Part shown: positions 51,370 through 59,942 of the stretch, in pieces
Layout of the letters: every line of letters starts with the position of its first letter
How positions within the stretch are numbered: the stretch's first letter is position 1
Assembly (NCBI GenBank): GCA_029260795.1
Contig: JAJDCO010000078.1
Span: 1-63,768 of the forward strand
Direction: 5' to 3'
Source: Planctomycetota bacterium
GTDB taxonomy: Bacteria; Planctomycetota; OFTM77
DNA: 63,768 nucleotides
Made by a program: the position numbers and the translations under genes
The notes under the pieces: model-generated
Databases searched by the model: none
Told to the model about the DNA's origin: nothing
Seen by the model: only the letters and a program-made list of their open reading frames with translations

Positions 51370-53175
51370 CTACTGAATCGTCACGCCGATCAGGTTCGTG
51401 AACTGGCCGAGCGGCGCCGCGAGATTCTGGACCCGCAGGCCTTGGGCTCGAATGTCTCGTCCGATCAAGTTCGGGTTGCTCGGGATCGTGATCGGAATGG
51501 CGATCTCGCCGTTGGTCGGAAGCGTCACACTGCTCGCGATCGTGAACATGACGGGCGTGAGGCTCAGGTGGAACCATCCGAAGGCCGGATGCCGCAGCGA
51601 GGACGTTCCCAAGGAAGCCCACAAGAAGCCGGTCTCGCCCGCCTCCCCCGTCAAGACCAGCGAGATCGTATTCCCGATCGCAGTCGTGCCGAGCAGGTGG
51701 AACGCGTCGCCACCGCCAAAGCGGCCGCCGCGCTCGCGCTTTTGATGGTACGTCTCCCATTGGACGTGGCGCGGCGCATAGGAGCCGCCCAGGTCGTAGA
51801 CGTTGACATCCACGGTCGCGTCGAGGAAGGACAGAAAGGCGAGGTCGAAGTCTCCGTCACCATCGAAGTCGCCCACGGTCGGGCCGTTCTGATAGGTGAA
51901 GCCATTCGGTCGCAGCGGGAAACCGGGCAGATCATTGCCTTGGGCATCGACGCCGAAGAGCCAGCCTTGCCCGTTCTCGAGGATGTTGTGATCGAGGAAG
52001 ATCTCGGCGCTGCCGTCGCCCTCCAAATCGGCCACCGCGATCGGTCCGGCGGCTCCCCCGCCATGCGACTGCAGGTACGGAAAGCCCGACCGCACGGCGC
52101 CGTTGGCTGACCAAGCCCAAAAGATCGAGCTCGTGACGCCCGGGCCGAAGCCTTCGCGGCCGGACAGGATCTCGAGCTGACCGTCACCCTCGAGGTCGGC
52201 GATCGTCGGCGGGCAGTAGGTCCAGGTGCCGACCGAGAAGGGCCAACCGCTCACAGAGGTCCCGTCATGATGAAACGCATACACCCCGGCGTTGGTCCAG
52301 TGAGCGCCGACGACGATCTCGAGGTCCTGGTCGCCGTCGAGATCGGCGAAGGACGCGGATTGGTAGCTGAAGCGCGCGTCGGTCAATCCCTTGGGCCAGC
52401 CGGGCAGCAGTGAGCCATCGGTCTCGAGCAAGTACATCGAGACGTACGAGGTGTAGAAGATCTCGACCTGGCCATCGGCATCGACGTCGGCGATTCCGGC
52501 CGAGCCGGTCGGAACGTGATCGAGAGCTACCGGCCAGTTGCCGCCCCACTCGCTTCCGTCGAGCTCGAACACGTGCAGGAGCCCGATCGGATACTGTCTC
52601 TCGGGAACCAGGATCTCGAGCTGACCATCATCATCGAGATCGGCCAAGGTCGGTGAGCCGCCGAGGTTGTTGTTGCCGACGCTGATCGGGAAGCCCGGCA
52701 AGACCGCGCCCTGATGGTCGAGAATGTAGAAGCGCCCACCCGAGGTCAGGCCGCGCGTGAACTGCACGATCTCGAGATCGCCGTCGCGATCGATGTCCGC
52801 CACGCTGGGCGCGGTCTGCGCCGTACTGTTGAGCGTCACCGGAAAGCCGGCCACCGCAGTGGCATCATGATGCCAAGCATAGAGCTTGCCGTCGGTGCTC
52901 GAGGTCACCAGCTCCTGATCGCCGTCACCGTCCAGGTCGCAGAAGACGACACCCCGCGTCGGAGCGAAGGTCAGGTTGCCGCCGATCTGCACGGGCCAGC
53001 CAGGAAGCTGACCGAGCGTGGTTCCACTCGACGCCGAGGGACGGCTCAGCCGAATCGGGCTCACCTCGAGACGACCGGCGACCGGCGCGCCGGCATCGCT
53101 CACGCGGACCTGAAGAGCCTCTTGAGCCGAGGCGGCGGAAACGAGCAGCAGCAAGGCGGCGAGCGGGCGCAGCAT
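51370..53175 (-). CDS. Secreted FG-GAP/VCBS repeat protein
   Basis: 601 residues from the ATG at 53175, with AGGAGG 6 nt upstream; a TTG two codons earlier is not needed. The signal peptide is MLRPLAALLLLVSAASAQ. About eight repeats carry calcium-binding D-x-D-G loops: FCDLDGDGDQELV, VADIDRDGDLEIV, LADLDDDGQLEIL, IADVDADGQVEIF, FADLDGDQDLEIV and further copies. This pattern makes a beta-propeller of the integrin-alpha type. The last 110 residues (LVLTGEAGETGFLWASLGTS, IPITIPSNPNLIGRDIRAQG) are a module I associate with secreted proteins of deep-branching Planctomycetota. Adhesion or matrix binding is inferred. Confidence 0.85.
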   Translation of the reverse strand: MLRPLAALLLLVSAASAQEALQVRVSDAGAPVAGRLEVSPIRLSRPSASSGTTLGQLPGWPVQIGGNLTFAPTRGVVFCDLDGDGDQELVTSSTDGKLYAWHHDATAVAGFPVTLNSTAQTAPSVADIDRDGDLEIVQFTRGLTSGGRFYILDHQGAVLPGFPISVGNNNLGGSPTLADLDDDGQLEILVPERQYPIGLLHVFELDGSEWGGNWPVALDHVPTGSAGIADVDADGQVEIFYTSYVSMYLLETDGSLLPGWPKGLTDARFSYQSASFADLDGDQDLEIVVGAHWTNAGVYAFHHDGTSVSGWPFSVGTWTYCPPTIADLEGDGQLEILSGREGFGPGVTSSIFWAWSANGAVRSGFPYLQSHGGGAAGPIAVADLEGDGSAEIFLDHNILENGQGWLFGVDAQGNDLPGFPLRPNGFTYQNGPTVGDFDGDGDFDLAFLSFLDATVDVNVYDLGGSYAPRHVQWETYHQKRERGGRFGGGDAFHLLGTTAIGNTISLVLTGEAGETGFLWASLGTSSLRHPAFGWFHLSLTPVMFTIASSVTLPTNGEIAIPITIPSNPNLIGRDIRAQGLRVQNLAAPLGQFTNLIGVTIQ

Positions 53176-53290
53176 GGACAACCTCCTGGGACGGATTCAC
53201 GGGCGAGACAGCGTTCGGCCCTTCAGTATGCCGCTCGTCTCCCCGTCTGAGAACCCATGGAAGGTGCCTTCGAAGGCGACACGGCGTGGA

Positions 53291-54796
53291 CTACTCATGC
53301 CGGAGCGCGCGCACGGGATCGACCCGCACCGCACGTCGCGCGGGCCAGGTGGCCGCCAGCGTCCCGAGTAGGACCGCGACTCCCAAAGCACCGACGGGCA
53401 GCCACCACGGAAACGGAAAGAGGTCGGCGAGCAAGGAGCGGCCGGTCTCCTTCTCGATGATGTTGCGCCCGATCGCCTCGATCGGATACGACAGCCCGAC
53501 GCCGACCAGCCAGCCCACGAGCCATCCGCCCAAGCCGATCATGGAGCCTTCGAGCAGGAAGAGGCGCCTCAGGTCGCGATCCCGAGCGCCGAGCGCTTTA
53601 AGGATGCCGATCTCCTTGGTGCGCTCCAGCACGCTCATCGCGAGCGTGTTGACGATGCCGAGCGCTGCCACCAGCAGCGCCGTGAGTGAGAACAGGGCGA
53701 CGAGAAGCGTGACCAGGGTCAGGAACGATTGGATCTCTTCCAAGACCTCGCCGGCATAGTTCGCTTGAAGACCGATCTCCTCGATGCTCTCGACCACGGA
53801 CTTCGCGTTCTCGGCTTCGTCGACGACCAGGATCACACCCGGGAAGCCCAGCGCTCGATTGAGCTCGGCCTGGAAGTAGAGGCCCGAAGCGACCGGCGGC
53901 GCAGCGAAGATGTCCGCCTGCGACAGCGCGCTGCGCTCGAACACCGTGAGATCCTCTTCCTCCGGCTCGCCGACGATTCCCACGATGCGGAAGCTCTCCC
54001 CTTCCGAACGCACTCCGGCATCGTCGCTCGGTGGCTCGGGTTGCTTCTCGAAGCGCTGACGCAAGCCTTCGAGAGCTTGCCGCTCCGACTCCGTCAATCC
54101 GGGGATGTCGGACGGATCGGGCAAGCCGATCATCGAGGCGAGACCACCGCCTTCCTGACGCACGACGCGTGTTCGCAGCGTTCGGCCGACGACTTGTCGC
54201 AGCTCATCGGCATCGGTAATGCCCATTCGATAGAGCCAGAGCTCATGCAGGACGACCTCGTCGAGAGCATCGGGCTCAGGAGCTCGTCCGGCCACGAGCC
54301 GATCCGCCAAACGCTCTTGGGCACTCGCCAGCGCCATCAGCGTGCCTTCGCTCTCGCCGAGCCCGTCGACATCTAGCTGAAAGCGATCGATCACCAGCGG
54401 GTCGACGCGCTCGACGTGCTCGATCTTCTCCAGGTCGGCCACGCGGTCGGGCTGGATGCGCACCATTCCGTATGCACGTGGTCCTCCACGCCGCCGTTGG
54501 ACCGCGCGCACGAGACGCGTTTGGAGCTCGCCCGCGACGTTCTTCTCGATGTCGGCGATCTCGCTCTCGCGCTGCTTCTTGTCGGGCCGCGAGTTTCCGG
54601 GGCGAACGAAGATCTGGCGAAGGCTCTCTCCTTGACTGAAGACGGCGGTCGCCTGACCGCGCAGACCTTGGCCGAGGGAGACGATCAACATCAAGGCGAG
54701 GGTGCCCACCATCACCCCCAGGATGGTCAGCACCGTACGCCCCTTGCGGCGAGCAAAGCCCGCGAAGGAGAAGGCCAACAGGTCGGACAGACTCAC
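53291..54796 (-). CDS. MacB/FtsX-family ABC transporter permease
   Basis: 501 residues from a GTG at 54796 that overlaps the ATPase stop by 4 nt (GTGA). Topology is one N-terminal helix (RRKGRTVLTILGVMVGTLAL), a long periplasmic domain of about 300 residues, and three C-terminal helices (FLTLVTLLVALFSLTALLVA, ALGIVNTLAMSVLERTKEIG with the conserved ERTKEIGILKALGA coupling motif, and GALGVAVLLGTLAATWPARR). Members drive mechanotransmission for lipoprotein, peptide or toxin export. No MacA-like adaptor is present. Confidence 0.92.
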   Translation of the reverse strand: MSLSDLLAFSFAGFARRKGRTVLTILGVMVGTLALMLIVSLGQGLRGQATAVFSQGESLRQIFVRPGNSRPDKKQRESEIADIEKNVAGELQTRLVRAVQRRRGGPRAYGMVRIQPDRVADLEKIEHVERVDPLVIDRFQLDVDGLGESEGTLMALASAQERLADRLVAGRAPEPDALDEVVLHELWLYRMGITDADELRQVVGRTLRTRVVRQEGGGLASMIGLPDPSDIPGLTESERQALEGLRQRFEKQPEPPSDDAGVRSEGESFRIVGIVGEPEEEDLTVFERSALSQADIFAAPPVASGLYFQAELNRALGFPGVILVVDEAENAKSVVESIEEIGLQANYAGEVLEEIQSFLTLVTLLVALFSLTALLVAALGIVNTLAMSVLERTKEIGILKALGARDRDLRRLFLLEGSMIGLGGWLVGWLVGVGLSYPIEAIGRNIIEKETGRSLLADLFPFPWWLPVGALGVAVLLGTLAATWPARRAVRVDPVRALRHE

Positions 54797-55464
54797 GACG
54801 CGACCCTCCCGTCGACGAGCCGAACGATGCGATCCGACGCCGAGGCGGCGAGGTCCTCGTCGTGGGTGACCAGGATCAGAGTCCGTGCGCCACCATCCTC
54901 CTGAGTCCCGAGCAGGAGCTCGATCACGGCGTCGGCCGTCACGCTGTCCAAGTTGCCGGTCGGCTCGTCGGCGAGGAGAATGCGCGGATCGCAAGCCAAC
55001 GCCCTCGCCAACGCGACTCGCTGCTGCTCGCCACCCGATAGCTCGCTCGGGAGGTGATCGGCCCGCTGCCCCAGGTCGACGCGATCGAGGAGCGAGCGCG
55101 CTCGCCGGCGGCGCTCCGCCTTGGGGAGCCCTTCGAAGACGAGCGGCAGGGCCACGTTCGAGAGCGCATCCAGAGTGGGCACGAGGTTGAAGGACTGGAA
55201 GACCAGTCCCACCGTGCGGCGGCGGTACAAGGCGAGCCCGTCGCGATCGAGCGAGGAGATCGTCTGCCCGTCGACCTCGAGCGTGCCGCCATCGGGCTGA
55301 TCGAGTCCGCCCAGCAAGTTGACGAGCGTGCTCTTCCCCGACCCCGACTTCCCCACGATGGCGATGACCTCGCCACCGTCCACCTCGAGGTCGACCCCCC
55401 CGAGCGCCACGACCCGAGAGTCCCCCCGGCCGTACGATTTCTCCAAACGGTGTGCGCGGATCAT
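54793..55464 (-). CDS. MacB/LolD-type ABC transporter ATPase
   Basis: 223 residues. Walker A is [20 protein letters not shown], the Q-loop is [17 protein letters not shown], the signature is [15 protein letters not shown], Walker B is [12 protein letters not shown], and the switch His is LVTHDEDLA. It pairs with the overlapping permease gene to form an ABC exporter of type VII. A longer in-frame ORF upstream is a shadow. It is divergent from the MerR-type regulator across about 318 nt. Confidence 0.95.
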   Translation of the reverse strand: MIRAHRLEKSYGRGDSRVVALGGVDLEVDGGEVIAIVGKSGSGKSTLVNLLGGLDQPDGGTLEVDGQTISSLDRDGLALYRRRTVGLVFQSFNLVPTLDALSNVALPLVFEGLPKAERRRRARSLLDRVDLGQRADHLPSELSGGEQQRVALARALACDPRILLADEPTGNLDSVTADAVIELLLGTQEDGGARTLILVTHDEDLAASASDRIVRLVDGRVAS

Positions 55465-55743
55465 TCCTTCTCATCTCTTGACGGGCACGGCACCAACAGC
55501 GTCCTCGCAGGATACGAAACCGTCTGTCTCGGAGCGCGGGAAGAATCGAGCTCCGAAGACGCCCGTGACATCGACATCGCGGGGGGCCAGACCCGGGCCG
55601 GCAAGGGGGCGAACTCAACGAAGTTGACGCGGCTCGAAGACCTCGACTCGCTCGCCCGGCAGCAGACTCGACGTACTCGAGGTCGATCGACTTGTTTTCC
55701 GGCGGAGACGACACTCGCCAGTCGCAAGCCGCCAATTCTCCGC

Positions 55744-55775
55744 TTGACCCTGGAGTCGGCTACAGGGTGTAGACT
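55744..55775 (+). promoter_or_regulatory. MerR-family operator/promoter with 20-bp spacer
   Basis: -35 TTGACC (55744-55749) and -10 TAGACT (55770-55775) are separated by 20 bp instead of 17, the over-long spacer that MerR-family activators correct by twisting DNA. The dyad ACCCTG...CAGGGT fills the spacer and closely matches ZntR/PbrR/MerR operators. The ATG of the regulator is only 7 nt past the -10, so the regulator is transcribed from its own site as the first gene of the module. Confidence 0.85.
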
Positions 55776-55782
55776 GTCCCTC

Positions 55783-56214
55783 ATGACCGCTCGAAGGGAG
55801 TCCCAGACGAAGGCGCTCACGCGCGGAGAAGTTGCCAAGCGATGCCGTGTCCACGCCGAGACCATTCGCTACTACGAGGAGCGAGGGCTCATCCCCAAGC
55901 CTCGGCGGAGCGCCGCGAACTACCGACTCTACGACGACGACAGCATCCAGCGTGTCCGCTTCGTCAAGCGTGCCCAGGAGCTGGGATTCACGCTCGAGGA
56001 GATCAAGGAGCTGCTCTCGCTGCGGGCCCGGCCCGGCGCCGGGTGCGCGGAGGTGCTGGAGCGAGCCGAGGCCAAGATCCAAAGCATCGACGAGAAGATC
56101 CGGACGCTGAAGGCCATGCGCCGCGCGCTCAGCCAGCTCATGTCCGAGTGCTCGGGGCGCGGGGGGATCTCGAAGTGCCCGATCCTGGAGGCGCTGGAAG
56201 ACGACGAACGCTGA
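55783..56214 (+). CDS. MerR-family heavy-metal-responsive regulator
   Basis: 143 residues from the ATG at 55783, which lies just downstream of the promoter. The winged helix-turn-helix LTRGEVAKRCRVHAETIRYY, wing EERGLIPKPRRSAANYRLY, and dimerisation helix ERAEAKIQSIDEKIRTLKAM are clear. Metal-binding cysteines are visible at GAGCAEVL and SECSGRGGISKCPILE; three cysteines in that order fit the Hg(II) or Pb/Zn-type sensors (Hg in MerR uses three). Assignment to mercury rests also on the MerT domain two genes downstream. It starts the module that runs to 57874. Confidence 0.9.
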   Translation: MTARRESQTKALTRGEVAKRCRVHAETIRYYEERGLIPKPRRSAANYRLYDDDSIQRVRFVKRAQELGFTLEEIKELLSLRARPGAGCAEVLERAEAKIQSIDEKIRTLKAMRRALSQLMSECSGRGGISKCPILEALEDDER

Positions 56215-56282
56215 CCCGATCCGCCGCGCGTGCGGGGATAGTCCCTGCCACGACGCGGTTCTGTTTCTGAAAGGAGCTGATC

Positions 56283-56522
56283 ATGAAGAAGATGTGGTGG
56301 CTTGGAGCGCTCCTGGCGCTCCCCTTGGCGGTAGTGGGCCTCAATGCGGCCCAGCCGGAGCCGAGCGGATACATTTGCCCCCTCACCGGCGAGGAGCTGC
56401 CCTGTCCCGACTGCTGCCCCGCGAAGGGGAAGCAGGACGTCGCTGGATCGGCTTCAGCACCCCGGCGACGCGAACCGACGCCGGGGTGCTCCCGGCCCGC
56501 CCGGAGAAGAATCACATGGTGA
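56283..56522 (+). CDS. Small secreted Cys-rich protein of the metal module
   Basis: 79 residues. Signal peptide MKKMWWLGALLALPLAVVGLNAA, then YICPLTGEELPCPDCCPAKG with four cysteines in 13 residues, suited to bind a soft metal. The ATG has AAGGAG about 7 nt upstream. Its stop overlaps the following start by 7 nt (ATGGTGA), so the two are translationally coupled. The last 30 residues (SAPRRREPTPGCSRPARRR) may be read-through beyond the original end of the gene. Function unproven. Confidence 0.7.
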   Translation: MKKMWWLGALLALPLAVVGLNAAQPEPSGYICPLTGEELPCPDCCPAKGKQDVAGSASAPRRREPTPGCSRPARRRITW

Positions 56523-57874
56523 CCTCGGAACGACACGCCTGCCCCTCGTGCGGCGGCCTGGGCAAGGCCGTCAAGCCTGTCACGATCGAGTCTCTCGTCG
56601 TCCACGCGGCACGGGCGCGCGTGAGGCGAACGGACGGCTTCCGCTTCTGCGCCGAGCCATCCTGCGAGCTCGCCTACTTCCATCCGGCGACGGGCGCACG
56701 GATCGCGAAGAGCGAGGTGCGCGTCCGGATCGGGCAGAAGGCGACCGAAGCCCCGCGGCCCGTCTGCTACTGCTTCGAGCACACCGTCGAGGAGATCGAA
56801 GCCGAGGTCCTGGCGACCGGGATCTCCAAGGTCGCGGACGACATCACCCAGAAGTGCCGGCTGGGTCTCGACCACTGCGAGGAGACCAACCCACAGGGGT
56901 CTTGCTGCCTCGGCAACGTTCGCCGTGTGATGAAGGAAGCGCAGGAGGCCGGCGGGATGCGCCCCACGGTCCCTGCCACCGCCGGTGAATCGGAGAGCTG
57001 TTGCGTGGACGGCTCCGCCGAGCGCCCCGCCCCCCCGCCGGATCGATCGCGCAATACCGGGCTCTGGGCCACGACTGGGGCCGTCGTCTCGGCGATCCTC
57101 TCATCCGCCTGCTGCTGGCTGCCGCTGCTCCTGATCGCGTTCGGCGCCTCCGCCGCCGGGGTCGCCGGCTTTTTCGAGGCGTACCGTCCGTATCTGCTCG
57201 GCGCCACCGGCCTCCTCCTCACCAGCGGCTTCTACCTGGTCTACTTCCGCAAGGAGACGTGCGGTCCGGACGAAGCTTGTGCCGCGCCCAACCCGCGCCT
57301 CCAGCGCTTCAACGCGATCATGCTCTGGGTGGCGACGGCCGTCGTCCTCGCCTTCACGCTCTTCCCGAGCTACGTGGGGTACCTCCTCGGCGGCGGCACG
57401 CCGCCGACATCGGTCGCGGAACCGACCTCGGGCAACAGCCGTTTGTTCCAGATCGAGGGGATGACCTGCGAGGCGTGCGCCGTCACCCTCCGCGAGCAAC
57501 TGGGCAAGGTGCCGGGGGTCGCCCGGGCCGAGGTGTCGTTCGAGACGAAGACTGCGCGCGTGTTCTTCGCCGAGGGGCAGGAGCCTCCCTCCGAAGAGGC
57601 CCTCCTCGCGGCCATCCAGGAAGCCGGCTACTCCGGTACACCCGTCGCGAACAGCCGCACGGTCCACATCGCAGTCACCGGCATGACGTGCGCGGGGTGC
57701 GCCAGCGGTCTGCAGGCCCGGTTGCAGGGCATCGCGGGAGTCGAGGACGCCCGCGTCGACTACGACTCTGGACGCGCCACGGTCCGCATCGCCCCCGGCG
57801 GATCGGTGGATCCCGTGGTCGCGGCCATCAAGGAGAGCGGGTTCCAGGCGAAGGTCCGGCGCGAGAAAGAGTGA
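56516..57874 (+). CDS. CopZ-N/MerT/HMA/HMA fusion metal-transport protein
   Basis: 452 residues from ATG 56516. Residues 1 to about 150 are a cysteine-rich metallochaperone-type domain like the N-terminus of Archaeoglobus CopZ (HACPSCGGLGKAV, FRFCAEPSCELAYFH, RPVCYCFEHTVEEIEAEVL, CRLGLDHCEETNPQGSCC). Residues about 180-300 are a MerT-like membrane unit with the vicinal cysteine pair SSACCWLPLLLIAFG in helix 1 and three helices. Residues about 315-380 and 385-450 are two HMA domains (GMTCEACAVTLREQL and GMTCAGCASGLQARL), the MerP fold. So a chaperone, a transporter and two periplasmic-type scavenger domains are joined. Likely function is Hg(II) handling; import or export direction cannot be read. 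No MerA reductase is present. Confidence 0.9.
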   Translation: MVTSERHACPSCGGLGKAVKPVTIESLVVHAARARVRRTDGFRFCAEPSCELAYFHPATGARIAKSEVRVRIGQKATEAPRPVCYCFEHTVEEIEAEVLATGISKVADDITQKCRLGLDHCEETNPQGSCCLGNVRRVMKEAQEAGGMRPTVPATAGESESCCVDGSAERPAPPPDRSRNTGLWATTGAVVSAILSSACCWLPLLLIAFGASAAGVAGFFEAYRPYLLGATGLLLTSGFYLVYFRKETCGPDEACAAPNPRLQRFNAIMLWVATAVVLAFTLFPSYVGYLLGGGTPPTSVAEPTSGNSRLFQIEGMTCEACAVTLREQLGKVPGVARAEVSFETKTARVFFAEGQEPPSEEALLAAIQEAGYSGTPVANSRTVHIAVTGMTCAGCASGLQARLQGIAGVEDARVDYDSGRATVRIAPGGSVDPVVAAIKESGFQAKVRREKE

Positions 57875-57879
57875 CGAAC

Positions 57880-57963
57880 ATGCTGAAGAAGCTCCACCTC
57901 GAGAAGCTCGCCTTCATCGGCGACATCGTGACCCTGCTCTACTGCCTCGGCTTCCGCTTCAAT
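57880..57963 (+). pseudogene. Truncated start of a third module gene
   Basis: An ATG at 57880, 5 nt after the fusion gene, opens MLKKLHLEKLAFIGDIVTLL, which looks like the N-terminus of a small membrane protein. After about 28 residues (YCLGFRFN) the sequence changes character and the frame runs on without a stop into the lipoprotein gene at 58075. I read this as a gene cut at a recombination junction near 57960. The identity of the lost protein (MerC- or MerF-like) is a guess. Confidence 0.55.
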
Positions 57964-58074
57964 ACCTCATCGACGAAGATGGGTCCGCGCCGTTTGCCCG
58001 CTCTTTCACCGGACTTCGCAACGGTCCAGTTGCGGCGCGAGGAGGGATCCCAAAAGCACATGGAGGGCTCGCAC

Positions 58075-59502
58075 ATGAAAGTAAGTGCATCCGCCCTCGC
58101 TGGCATGGCGGCGATCGTGCTGAGCCTCGGCTCTTGCAACGATGAGGCCGCCCTCGAGTCAACAGGACCTGCGGTCGCGCCGAGTGGGCCGATCCGCTTT
58201 CGGCTCGTGAGCGAGGTCGGTGGCGAGCGGCTCGAAAAGGCGGCCGCGGACGCCCTCGCCGAATGCCGCAGCGATCTCGAGCACTTGCTGGGTCTCGGCC
58301 CTCGATCCACGAGCTCGGAGCTCGAGATCGTACTGCTTTCCCGGGGCCAGCGCTGGCTCGCCGCCGAGGCTCGACTGCGCGCCTCGGCCCCTCACATCGC
58401 TCTCGACGATCCAGTCCTGGGTCTCACCGAATGGGCGGGCGGCCAAAGCTTGGTCTGCGTTCCCTTCCACTCGCCGCGCTACCTCGACTTGGTCGAGCTC
58501 CCCTGGGTCGTACGCGAGACGCTCGTGCACGAAGCATTTCACCTGGCCTTCATCACCTTCCATCCTCAGTGCCGAGACCTCCCCGTCTGGTTGCACGAAG
58601 GCGTCGCGTGGGCGATGGCCGACCGCGCGCTGCACCGCACGACCGGTGAGACACGATGCCATCTCTGCGCGCGGGGACTGGGCGTCCTTTCGGACGGGCG
58701 AGCGGAGATCCCGATGCCGAGCGTGCGGGAGACCCTCGAATACCAGACCGTCGCATCGACTCTTGCGGCAGGGATCATGATGCGCGTCGTGTTGGAGAGT
58801 GAACCCGGCGCCCATCGCGCCTCGGCGCCATCGGAGCCGCCGCGATCCCTGGTGCCGCTCTGCGAGTCCATGCTGGCTTTGCCGCCCGATGCACCGCTGG
58901 AAGCCTACGTCGCCGAGCTCCTCGACTTCGCTGGCATGACCGAGACCGAGCTCGGGCGGGCCATGGAAGAGCGACGCTCCAGGCTTCGCGCTCCCTGGCT
59001 CCTCCTCGAGGGCAACGCCCTCCTCGACTACCTCGATGATGCGATCATCCTGGGCCCACTCGGCTCGAACCTGGCCGCCGCCGTCTTGCGCTCTCCGTTG
59101 CGCGGTGAGCACACCCGGATCGATGCCTCCGTGGAGATCCTGGCGCCCACCGCATCCTGCAACGTCCAGGCGGGGTGGGGAAGCGGGGCGGCGGTGGCAT
59201 TCAGTTGGCACGGTCCTGACCATTCGATGTTCTTCCAACAGCGCAATCCGCTGGACGGAGAGACCGACCGGTCCCTCCCGCTGCCCAATCTCCCCGGCCA
59301 CCCCGGGCCGTGGGCGATGCCGTTGCCCTTTCGATTCTCCGTTTCACCGGAGCGGCTCATCATCGAGATGCAGTCCGGCGGCCGGTGGGTGTCGAAGGAG
59401 TTCCCACGCCTTCACGACCGTCCCTTGCACGAGCGCCGCGTCATGATCACGGCCGAGGGCGGACCGGTGCTGTTCAAGGATCTGCGCGTTCTCTCGCGCT
59501 GA
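58075..59502 (+). CDS. Lipoprotein with an HExxH metallopeptidase-like motif
   Basis: 475 residues from the ATG at 58075, with GGAGGG 7 nt upstream. The signal peptide ends in the lipobox LSLGSC. Residues about 120-180 hold a gluzincin-like motif LVHEAFHLAFITF followed 20 residues on by LHEGVAWAMADRAL, the pattern of the peptidase MA/M1-like group, where the downstream Glu is the third zinc ligand. The C-terminal 150 residues are beta-rich (CNVQAGWGSGAAVAFSWHG, KEFPRLHDRPLHERRVM), resembling a jelly-roll/LamG-type module. Substrate unknown. The preceding in-frame ORF is a fused remnant of the mercury module and should not be joined to it. Confidence 0.75.
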   Translation: MKVSASALAGMAAIVLSLGSCNDEAALESTGPAVAPSGPIRFRLVSEVGGERLEKAAADALAECRSDLEHLLGLGPRSTSSELEIVLLSRGQRWLAAEARLRASAPHIALDDPVLGLTEWAGGQSLVCVPFHSPRYLDLVELPWVVRETLVHEAFHLAFITFHPQCRDLPVWLHEGVAWAMADRALHRTTGETRCHLCARGLGVLSDGRAEIPMPSVRETLEYQTVASTLAAGIMMRVVLESEPGAHRASAPSEPPRSLVPLCESMLALPPDAPLEAYVAELLDFAGMTETELGRAMEERRSRLRAPWLLLEGNALLDYLDDAIILGPLGSNLAAAVLRSPLRGEHTRIDASVEILAPTASCNVQAGWGSGAAVAFSWHGPDHSMFFQQRNPLDGETDRSLPLPNLPGHPGPWAMPLPFRFSVSPERLIIEMQSGGRWVSKEFPRLHDRPLHERRVMITAEGGPVLFKDLRVLSR

Positions 59503-59569
59503 CGCTGGGCGAGCCAGGGTTTCGTCCCGCGACAGACTCGGGCGAGCTGACACGGCTGATCGACAATGA

Positions 59570-59652
59570 GAGCGGGTGTAGAGAAGAGTCCCGTCGAGGC
59601 TGAAGGCGATCCCGGTCACGGGGCCCGCGTGGGCTTCGACGTCGGGGAGCAA
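59570..59652 (-). pseudogene. WD40 repeat fragment, minus strand
   Basis: The reverse strand reads LLPDVEAHAGPVTGIAFSLD followed by GTLLYT, a near-perfect WD40 repeat strand pair, then degenerates. There is no complete gene around it. It points the opposite way to the next fragment, so a WD40 gene has been broken and partly inverted here. Confidence 0.6.
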
Positions 59653-59670
59653 CCGATTCGATCAGATCGC

Positions 59671-59873
59671 CGCCTCGAGCAGTGGCTCGCCTCCGGCGAC
59701 TCAGGCGGCATCGTCCAGCTTGTTACCGAATCGATGATTTGACGCGGACCGAGCAGTGGCGAGCGCACGAACGTCGCCTTCTTAGCGTCTGCTTCGACCC
59801 GATCTCCATGCGCCTCGCCACGGTGGCGGACGACCAGCGCCTCCGCGTCTGGGATCTCTCCGCGTTTGGATAG
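59671..59873 (+). pseudogene. WD40 repeat fragment with a frameshift, plus strand
   Basis: In one frame from 59671: RLEQWLASGDSGGIVQLVTE, ending at a stop at 59740. In the frame two bases over: YRIDDLTRTEQWRAHERRLL, then SVCFDPISMRLATVADDQRL and RVWDLSAFG with a stop at 59873. Together these make about one and a half WD40 repeats split by a frameshift, the 3' end of a degraded propeller gene. Confidence 0.65.
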
Positions 59874-59942
59874 GAGGCCGGTAGAACTCGACCCGTCGTC
59901 CCGCGGTCCTTCCGCGAACGTGGTTCGACCGACGGAGCTGGG

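Noticed and set aside
57001..59502. A single 833-residue protein across the mercury module and lipoprotein
   Set aside because: Its first 290 residues are an out-of-frame shadow of the MerT/HMA gene; the lipoprotein has its own lipobox signal and GGAGGG at 58075.
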